DNA from: Paenibacillus terrae
GTDB lineage: Bacteria; Bacillota; Bacilli; Paenibacillales; Paenibacillaceae
DNA length: 57,190 bases
Assembly: GCF_000943545.1 (NCBI RefSeq)
Contig: NZ_JTHP01000041.1
Location: 1-57,190, forward strand
Direction of reading: 5' to 3'
The position numbers and the translations under genes are program-made. Below are positions 51,663 to 57,190 of this stretch, one piece after another; position 1 is the stretch's first letter; each line of letters starts with the position of its first letter. The notes beneath the pieces were generated by a model that worked only from the letters and a program-made list of their open reading frames with translations, had not been told where the DNA came from and made no database searches.

Positions 51663-53497
51663 ATGTACCCGCTGAAAAAGCCAAAACGCTTCAAAAACCA
51701 ATGAATGAGCGATTTGTGTACCAGGATGATGATATCATCGACAAACCGTTTAACTGGTCCGAATTCAAACGGTTGCTCGCATACATGAAGCCTTACGCTC
51801 GGCAGATCCTGCCGATACTACTGGTCATGATGATTCTTGGTACCATCACCAAGCTGACTGTACCCTATTTGATCAGTCTGGCCATTGACAAGGCGATTGC
51901 TCCCGTAGGGCCTGCACTGCCGAGTGTAAAATTGCTGCTGCTTATAACTGGAGCAGTGCTGTTGCTATATTTAATTCAATGGGCAGCCAGTACGTACCGC
52001 ATTAAATTTACCAATATTATCGGTCAACGTGTCATTTACGATCTGCGTGAGGATCTGTTCAAGCATATTCAGAAGCTTTCTTTCAACTTTTTTGATAAAA
52101 GACCGGCTGGATCTGTATTGGTACGCGTTACGAATGACATCAACTCGCTTCAGGATCTATTTACGAATGGTGCGGTGAATGTCCTGATTGACTGTGTACA
52201 GCTCACTGGAATCATCGTCATTTTGCTGCTGATTAACTGGAAGCTTGGTCTGGCGGTCATCGTGACTGTTCCGATCATGTTTTTAATTTCTACCAAGCTG
52301 CGTGTGCGCATCCGCCGTGCCTGGCAGGAAGTACGCATGAAGAATTCCCGTATCAACTCTCATCTGAATGAATCCATTCAGGGTATCCGTGTGACGCAGG
52401 CGTACACGCAGGAGCAGGAAAACATGGCTTATTTCGATAACATGAACAGCTCCAGCAAACGATCTTGGGATAAAGCATCGGCCATGAATCAGATCTTCGG
52501 CCCGCTCATTGATATTACCGGAGGCTTGGGTACGCTTGTGCTGTTCTGGTTCGGGGCACATCTGATTCAGACGGATCAGCTTACGGTAGGTCTGCTTGTT
52601 GCGTTTGCCAACTATGTGGGGAACTTTTGGGACCCGATTAATCGACTCGGCCAAATGTATAACCAGTTGCTGGTTGCGATGGCTTCGTCGGAAAGAATTT
52701 TTGAGTTTATGGATGAACAGCCGAATATTGCGAATAAGCCGGGAGCCCAAGACCTGCCGTCCATTCGCGGCGATATCCATTTTGAAGAAGTTGTTTTTGA
52801 ATATGAAAAGGGACGTCAGGCGCTTAAAGGCATTAATCTCTCTGTCGAGGCGGGTCAATCCATTGCGCTTGTCGGGCATACCGGATCTGGTAAAAGCACA
52901 ATCATTAACCTGCTCAGCCGGTTTTATGACATTACATCAGGGCGACTTACGATTGACGGCCATGATGTGCGTGATGTAACGGTGGAGAGCTTGCGTAGCC
53001 AAATTAGCATCGTACTTCAGGATACATTCATTTTTTCAGGAACGATTCGCGATAATATTCGATTCGGTCGACTGGATGCAACGGATGAGGAGATTGAAGC
53101 GGCTGCGAAGGCAGTCAATGCTCATGAATTCATCGTTCATTTGCCGGGCGGCTATGAAACAGAGGTAGAGGAGCGGGGCGGAATGCTGTCCATGGGCCAG
53201 CGCCAGCTGCTATCTTTTGCCCGCGCTTTACTGGCTAATCCACGAATTCTCATATTGGATGAAGCCACAGCCAGTATAGATACGGAAACAGAGCTGAAAA
53301 TTCAGGAGGCTCTTCAGGTGCTGCTGGAAGGTAGAACCTCCTTCATGGTTGCTCATCGTTTGTCCACCATTCGGAATGCCGATCATATCGTCGTGCTGGA
53401 TCATGGGCAGATCCAAGAAAGTGGGAATCATGAACAATTGATGAAAAAACATGGAATTTATCGGGGGCTGGTGGAAGCACAGTTCAGATTTTTGTAA
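51659..53497 (+). CDS. Heterodimeric ABC exporter half with catalytic ATP site (YfiC/TM288-like)
   Basis: A 612-residue partner of the preceding exporter half. An N-terminal extension of about 40 residues precedes six membrane helices. The ATPase domain has Walker A GHTGSGKST, Walker B ILILDEATASIDTETE with the catalytic Glu, H-loop MVAHRLST and a slightly altered signature LSMGQRQLLSFARAL in place of LSGGQ. An altered signature motif in one half and an altered Walker B in the other are exactly what is expected when one of the two composite ATP sites is degenerate. Confidence 0.92.
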   Translation: MNVPAEKAKTLQKPMNERFVYQDDDIIDKPFNWSEFKRLLAYMKPYARQILPILLVMMILGTITKLTVPYLISLAIDKAIAPVGPALPSVKLLLLITGAVLLLYLIQWAASTYRIKFTNIIGQRVIYDLREDLFKHIQKLSFNFFDKRPAGSVLVRVTNDINSLQDLFTNGAVNVLIDCVQLTGIIVILLLINWKLGLAVIVTVPIMFLISTKLRVRIRRAWQEVRMKNSRINSHLNESIQGIRVTQAYTQEQENMAYFDNMNSSSKRSWDKASAMNQIFGPLIDITGGLGTLVLFWFGAHLIQTDQLTVGLLVAFANYVGNFWDPINRLGQMYNQLLVAMASSERIFEFMDEQPNIANKPGAQDLPSIRGDIHFEEVVFEYEKGRQALKGINLSVEAGQSIALVGHTGSGKSTIINLLSRFYDITSGRLTIDGHDVRDVTVESLRSQISIVLQDTFIFSGTIRDNIRFGRLDATDEEIEAAAKAVNAHEFIVHLPGGYETEVEERGGMLSMGQRQLLSFARALLANPRILILDEATASIDTETELKIQEALQVLLEGRTSFMVAHRLSTIRNADHIVVLDHGQIQESGNHEQLMKKHGIYRGLVEAQFRFL

Positions 53498-53508
53498 AAA
53501 AAAGATCA

Positions 53509-53524
53509 AAAAATCGCGATTTTT
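53509..53524 (+). terminator. Short AT-rich palindrome, possible weak terminator
   Basis: AAAAATCGCGATTTTT is a perfect 16-base palindrome 12 bases after the exporter stop, with T's in its right arm. The stem is short and may not terminate efficiently. Confidence 0.35.
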
Positions 53525-53626
53525 GTAAATTTAAATGCGGAGCGCTATTGCATTCTTGGAGCTAAACCCTGAAAATAAAGATGAAAAGAGATCAGAGCAA
53601 TATCTTCAGAGGGGGAAGAGTTCAAG

Positions 53627-54811
53627 ATGTGGGGTGCTCCTTTTTCTGCCGGGGCTAAAAAGATGCTGCTGCTGGGTAGCGGCGAATTGGGAAAAGAAGT
53701 CATTATTGAAGCTCAGCGGCTTGGCGTGGAATGTATTGCTGTAGACCGCTATGAACTGGCTCCAGCAATGCAGGTGGCTCATCGTTCTTATTGTTTGGAT
53801 ATGCAGGATGCTGAGGCATTGAAGGCACTGATTCGCAAGGAAAAGCCCGACATAATTGTACCTGAAATCGAAGCTATTGCTACGGGTGCTTTGGAAGAAT
53901 TGGAGCAAGAGGGATTTCACGTAGTTCCAACGGCCCGGGCCGCCCGTCTTACAATGGACCGGGAGGGCATTCGTAGGCTTGCTGCCGAGAAGTTACAACT
54001 TCCGACCGCCGCCTACCGCTTTGCAGATCATTTTGAGCAGTTGCGGTCAGCGGTTCATGAGCTGGGCACGCCATGCGTGGTCAAGCCCTTGATGAGTTCG
54101 TCGGGTAAAGGGCAGTCTGTATGCCGGACACCCGAAGATGCGGAATCCTGCTGGAATACGGCGTTGGAAGGCGCACGTGCCAAAACAACACGTGTCATTG
54201 TTGAAGCTTTTGTTCCGTTTGAAAGTGAAATTACGTTATTGACTGTCAGATCGGTATCGGGTACGACTTTTTGCCCACCGATTGGCCACATTCAAAAGGA
54301 TGGGGATTATGTCGAATCTTGGCAGCCTCATGGCATGACGGACAAGCAACTTTTGGACGCGGAGGACATTGCTCGTACGATTACGGATGAACTGGGTGGT
54401 TACGGATTGTTTGGCGTAGAGCTGTTTTTAACGGCTGATGGCGTCATATTCAGTGAAGTATCCCCCCGTCCGCATGATACGGGAATGGTAACGATGATTA
54501 CGCAGGATTTGTCGGAATTTGCGCTTCATGTACGGGCCATTCTCGGATTCCCGATACCGTCGGTTACACTGCTAACCCCTGGGGCTTCGGCTACCTTGAA
54601 GGCAGAACAAGCTACACGGGATTTTGTAATCGGTGGTCTGCATGATGCATTATTGCTACCCCGGACACAGGTGCGAGTGTTCGGGAAGCCTGAAACCAAG
54701 CCGGGACGCCGGATGGCTGTAGCGCTTAGCGCTGCGGGAGATGTGGAAACAGCACGGAAGACGGCCAAAGAAGCTGCCAATATGCTGAAAGTGGAGGTAA
54801 ATCATGTCTAA
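53627..54811 (+). CDS. purT: Formate-dependent phosphoribosylglycinamide formyltransferase PurT
   Basis: PurT uses formate and ATP, not formyl-tetrahydrofolate, to formylate GAR in purine synthesis. It is an ATP-grasp enzyme: MLLLGSGELGKEVIIEAQRLG at the N-terminus, VVKPLMSSSGKGQSV as the ATP loop, and GLFGVELFLTADGVIFSEVSPRPHDTGM holding the metal-binding Glu residues. 394 residues, normal. AGAGGGGGAAGAG precedes the ATG. It overlaps the acetyltransferase gene by 8 bases. It is the only other formate-consuming enzyme recognised in the window, but lies far from the formate dehydrogenase locus. Confidence 0.94.
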   Translation: MWGAPFSAGAKKMLLLGSGELGKEVIIEAQRLGVECIAVDRYELAPAMQVAHRSYCLDMQDAEALKALIRKEKPDIIVPEIEAIATGALEELEQEGFHVVPTARAARLTMDREGIRRLAAEKLQLPTAAYRFADHFEQLRSAVHELGTPCVVKPLMSSSGKGQSVCRTPEDAESCWNTALEGARAKTTRVIVEAFVPFESEITLLTVRSVSGTTFCPPIGHIQKDGDYVESWQPHGMTDKQLLDAEDIARTITDELGGYGLFGVELFLTADGVIFSEVSPRPHDTGMVTMITQDLSEFALHVRAILGFPIPSVTLLTPGASATLKAEQATRDFVIGGLHDALLLPRTQVRVFGKPETKPGRRMAVALSAAGDVETARKTAKEAANMLKVEVNHV

Positions 54812-55265
54812 CAATGTGATGATTCCAGTACTGACAATTCGTTCCGTAGAGCTTGGCGATTGCGAAGCCGTAACAGGACTGCTAAGAGAAGTCGGATATC
54901 CGATGACTTGTGGTGTGATGAAAGAAGTTATGGGAACTACGCAGGAGGACTGCCAAGCAAATATGATGGTCGCAGAAATGGATGGTCGTGTTGTCGGCGT
55001 AATCGGCATGCATACGGCTCAAAGCCTGGCTTATCCTGATCCTGCCGTACAAATCACCATGCTGGTCGTGAGCAAGGAGTATCGCGGCGAGGGCATTGGC
55101 AAGCGCTTGGTGGCCTGCGGTGAGGAGTGGGGACGTGCACAAGGAAGCTTTCATTTGTTCATTACCGGAGCAAATAACCGCATCAAACAAATAGAGGCCC
55201 AGGCATTCTACAACCGAATCGGCTTTGAAAAGCAAGGCTACCGTTTTAGCAAAAAGCTTAAATAA
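54804..55265 (+). CDS. GNAT-family N-acetyltransferase
   Basis: A 153-residue acetyltransferase. The acetyl-CoA motif is ITMLVVSKEYRGEGIGKRLV (V-x-x-x-x-R-G-x-G-I/G pattern), and EAQAFYNRIGFEKQGYRFSK is the C-terminal signature. It overlaps purT by 8 bases and so is translated with it. The acceptor substrate is unknown. Confidence 0.88.
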   Translation: MSNNVMIPVLTIRSVELGDCEAVTGLLREVGYPMTCGVMKEVMGTTQEDCQANMMVAEMDGRVVGVIGMHTAQSLAYPDPAVQITMLVVSKEYRGEGIGKRLVACGEEWGRAQGSFHLFITGANNRIKQIEAQAFYNRIGFEKQGYRFSKKLK

Positions 55266-55470
55266 CAGCCCTGTACAAGCCCGGATTATATTCAGAGCCT
55301 CATTACCATAGATCAGTTCCGTTTAGGCTATTGCCGAGCGGGGCTATTTTTTTTCCAAATTTTATACCATTGATCCTGCTATGAAACATGATATACTGCT
55401 AGAGTAAAGATTACAAAGTTGTAACCAGGCAGGTTCACAACAAGACATTATACAACAAGGAGATGACGAA

Positions 55471-56208
55471 ATGAAGAATATGTTGAAAAAAACACTGGTG
55501 ATGGGAAGTTTAACCGCTATGTTATCCGCAGGATTCATCGTTCCGGCATCAGCTTCACCAGCCGACGATTTGTCTGCCCAATTACAACAATGGTTCCAGG
55601 ATAACGGATATACGGTAAATAACTCTAACGGAACGACTACGATTACGAAGACCGTAATTCAGGATTTGTCCGGACAGGATCAAGCGAAAACAAAGACGAC
55701 GAATCCTTCTTCCGACAAGCAAGTGGCAAAGCCGGCTAACCAAAAAGGTTCACAGCCTGCTACTAACAAACAGTCGAAAGCTCAAAATACGAATTCAGGA
55801 GCAGGTCAGTCCGCCGGGTCGGATGTACAGCTCAGTAAGTCTCAATTTGCAGCAGAAGTAGTCAAGCTGGTGAATAACGAGCGTAGCCAAAAAGGTTTGA
55901 GCCCACTCGCTTCTAACGCGAAGCTTACCGAAGTAGCTTTGGCCAAGGCAAAAGATATGAGTACAAACAATTACTTTTCCCATACATCTCCGACGTACGG
56001 CTCACCATTTGATATGATGAAGAAATTCGGTGTAAGTTATACGTATGCGGGTGAAAATATTGCGATGGGACAACAAACGCCGCGAGAAGTTATGAAAGCC
56101 TGGATGAACAGTCAGGGACACCGTGAAAATATTTTGAAGGCAGAATATACACAAATCGGTGTAGCTTACTATAATGGATACTGGGTACAGGAATTTACAC
56201 GTAACTAA
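55471..56208 (+). CDS. Secreted CAP-domain protein (YkwD-like)
   Basis: A 245-residue exported protein. The signal peptide (MKNMLKKTLVMGSLTAMLSA, cleavage after ASA) is followed by a Gln/Lys/Thr-rich low-complexity region up to about residue 120. A C-terminal CAP (SCP/PR1) domain follows: VVKLVNNERSQKGLSPLASN, NNYFSHTSPTYGSPFDMMKK, YAGENIAMGQ, AWMNSQGHRENILKAEYTQI and GVAYYNGYWVQEF. The CAP cavity His and Glu residues are present. Bacterial CAP proteins of this type are surface or spore-associated; their activity is not settled. AAGGAGATGACGAA precedes the ATG. Confidence 0.9.
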   Translation: MKNMLKKTLVMGSLTAMLSAGFIVPASASPADDLSAQLQQWFQDNGYTVNNSNGTTTITKTVIQDLSGQDQAKTKTTNPSSDKQVAKPANQKGSQPATNKQSKAQNTNSGAGQSAGSDVQLSKSQFAAEVVKLVNNERSQKGLSPLASNAKLTEVALAKAKDMSTNNYFSHTSPTYGSPFDMMKKFGVSYTYAGENIAMGQQTPREVMKAWMNSQGHRENILKAEYTQIGVAYYNGYWVQEFTRN

Positions 56209-56283
56209 AAGTCGATAATAAAAAAGCGTTTTAAACGTCATTATGTTATGATATTATACTGACAACCTAACGCTAAATTTAAG

Positions 56284-56311
56284 GCCTGCTGACACGTTCA
56301 GCGGGCTTTTT
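56284..56311 (+). terminator. Terminator of the CAP-protein gene
   Basis: GCCTGCTGA (56284-56292) pairs with TCAGCGGGC (56298-56306) with one wobble, followed by TTTTT. Confidence 0.78.
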
Positions 56312-56449
56312 ACGCTGTTTGCCCTCTACTGGTGCGCTTATCTATCACTTTTACATATATGCAAGAACAGGCATAAGTGCGGCAAGTATAGTATGATAAC
56401 ACCAAGCTATATTGATAACTAATAACTTTTGGGAAAGTCAGGTGAACGA

Positions 56450-57130
56450 ATGGGCTACGAAATTGTGCATGAAGGTGCTTTTGCTATGCTCAAGGTAAAG
56501 ATGAACCCCGGAGAAACGATTAAAGCGGAGATGGGAGCTATGGTTTCCATGTCTTCCAGCGTGGATATAAAGGGGACTGTGGATGGTGGATTGTTGCGCG
56601 GTTTAGGCCGGATGCTGAGCGGGGAGAAATTCTTTTTTCAGGAGCTGAGAGCATCTCGAGGGCCAGCTGAAGTGCTGCTTGCTCCGGCAAGTATAGGCGA
56701 TGTACAAGCAGTGGAATTGGACGGTACGTATAGACTTTTGGTGCAAAAGGATGGCTTCTTGGCGTGTACGGAGGGCATTGAGGTCAGCACTAAAATGCAG
56801 AATCTGATGAAAGGATTGTTCTCGGGCGAAGGTTTTTTTATCGTTGAAATCAGCGGTCGCGGAACAGTGTTTTTATCCTCTTACGGAGCCATTCATCCGA
56901 TTTATGTTGCACCCGGAGAGGAGCGTATTATTGATAACGCTCATCTGGTGGCATGGCCGGACTATATGGATTACAAAATTGAAAAAGCGTCCAAAGGCTG
57001 GTTGTCCAGTGTAACGAGCGGAGAAGCGCTTGTATGCCGTTTTCGCGGCGAGGGGACGGTATTGATCCAAAGCAGAAATCCGGGCAGCTTCGGACAATGG
57101 ATCAAAAGCTTTATACCCGATAGCAAGTGA
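56450..57130 (+). CDS. AIM24 / TIGR00266 family protein
   Basis: A 226-residue all-beta protein: MGYEIVHEGAFAMLKVKMNP then GETIKAEMGAMVSMSSSVDI, GGLLRGLGRMLSGEKFFFQ and a C-terminal HLVAWPDYMDYKIEKASKGW. This is the tryptophan-RNA-binding-attenuator-like fold of the AIM24 family, whose members are widespread and have no established function in bacteria. I chose ATG 56450, with AGGTG seven bases upstream, rather than ATG 56429. A further gene starts 35 bases after it. Confidence 0.9.
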   Translation: MGYEIVHEGAFAMLKVKMNPGETIKAEMGAMVSMSSSVDIKGTVDGGLLRGLGRMLSGEKFFFQELRASRGPAEVLLAPASIGDVQAVELDGTYRLLVQKDGFLACTEGIEVSTKMQNLMKGLFSGEGFFIVEISGRGTVFLSSYGAIHPIYVAPGEERIIDNAHLVAWPDYMDYKIEKASKGWLSSVTSGEALVCRFRGEGTVLIQSRNPGSFGQWIKSFIPDSK

Positions 57131-57165
57131 GTTTTTTATCTATTCAGAGGTAAAGGATGAGCTGT

Positions 57166-57190
57166 ATGAACCAAAAAGTCGTAATAAAAG
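57166..57190 (+). CDS. Start of a further gene (cut by window edge)
   Basis: ATG 57166 follows AAAGGATGAGCTGT and opens MNQKVVIK before the window ends. Too short to identify; its closeness to the AIM24 gene suggests the same operon. Confidence 0.5.

Noticed and set aside
53498..53626. ZTP or purine riboswitch before purT
   Set aside because: No matching conserved blocks in the 129-base gap; only a short AT palindrome is seen.
1..57190. rRNA, tRNA, CRISPR arrays, intact insertion sequences or prophage genes
   Set aside because: None were seen on reading both strands; the AloR resemblance to phage AimR is not accompanied by phage genes.

Overview
The window reads as chromosomal DNA of a Paenibacillus, probably a member of the P. 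polymyxa group. The signs are moderate GC with AGGAGG-type ribosome sites, many secreted proteins with copper-amine-oxidase 'stalk' domains, a T-box, a TPP riboswitch, a two-unit DynA-type dynamin, an AloR/AloP-like peptide quorum pair, and a fermentative [FeFe]-hydrogenase locus. No rRNA, tRNA, CRISPR array or complete insertion sequence was found.

Layout. 1-2.2 kb: end of a flavin reductase gene, then a TPP-riboswitch-controlled thiD-thiE pair. 2.3-10.7 kb: a minus-strand run mtnE, then proB-proA-proC-mtnW-mtnX-mtnB behind a T-box that looks proline-specific, with mtnU diverging. 10.7-11.3 kb: a gene-poor stretch with its own promoter and terminator that looks like a structured RNA about 0.5 kb long, with a possible 46-residue ORF. 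11.3-19.7 kb: a LysR regulator divergent from a seven-gene, mostly overlapping operon: a five-gene Dpp/Opp-type peptide importer, a class V aminotransferase and a metal-dependent amidohydrolase. 19.7-20.4 kb: a decayed alkaline phosphatase gene that still has a Pho-box-like leader.

20.4-31.7 kb is the most striking block. It holds formate dehydrogenase (Cys type), two HycB-like polyferredoxins, an [FeFe]-hydrogenase, aspartate ammonia-lyase, all three H-cluster maturases (HydE, HydF, HydG) and a DUF2294/MpsC-like protein. Together they look like a soluble formate-hydrogen module related to the hydrogen-dependent CO2 reductase (HDCR) of acetogens. Both outer promoters carry a TGTGA-N6-TCACA-like Fnr site at about -41.5. 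The hydE reading frame seems to be broken by one base after codon 3.

31.8-37.1 kb: a MerR/aldo-keto reductase/glyoxalase-fold group with a classic long-spacer MerR operator; a TPR regulator with an overlapping small secreted-peptide gene (AloR/AloP-like); and a stalk-domain protein behind what looks like a LexA-controlled promoter. 37.3-45.5 kb: leuCD, two tandem stalk-AMIN-Amidase_3 cell wall amidases, a GerM-like lipoprotein, nth, a small unknown gene and a glutathione peroxidase gene. 45.6-57.2 kb: a giant two-GTPase dynamin, a heterodimeric ABC exporter, purT, an acetyltransferase, a CAP-domain secreted protein and an AIM24-family protein.

An 18-base palindrome (AGGATTTTGCAAAATCCT or a close variant) occurs five times, always between genes. 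It is not explained by any annotated feature.
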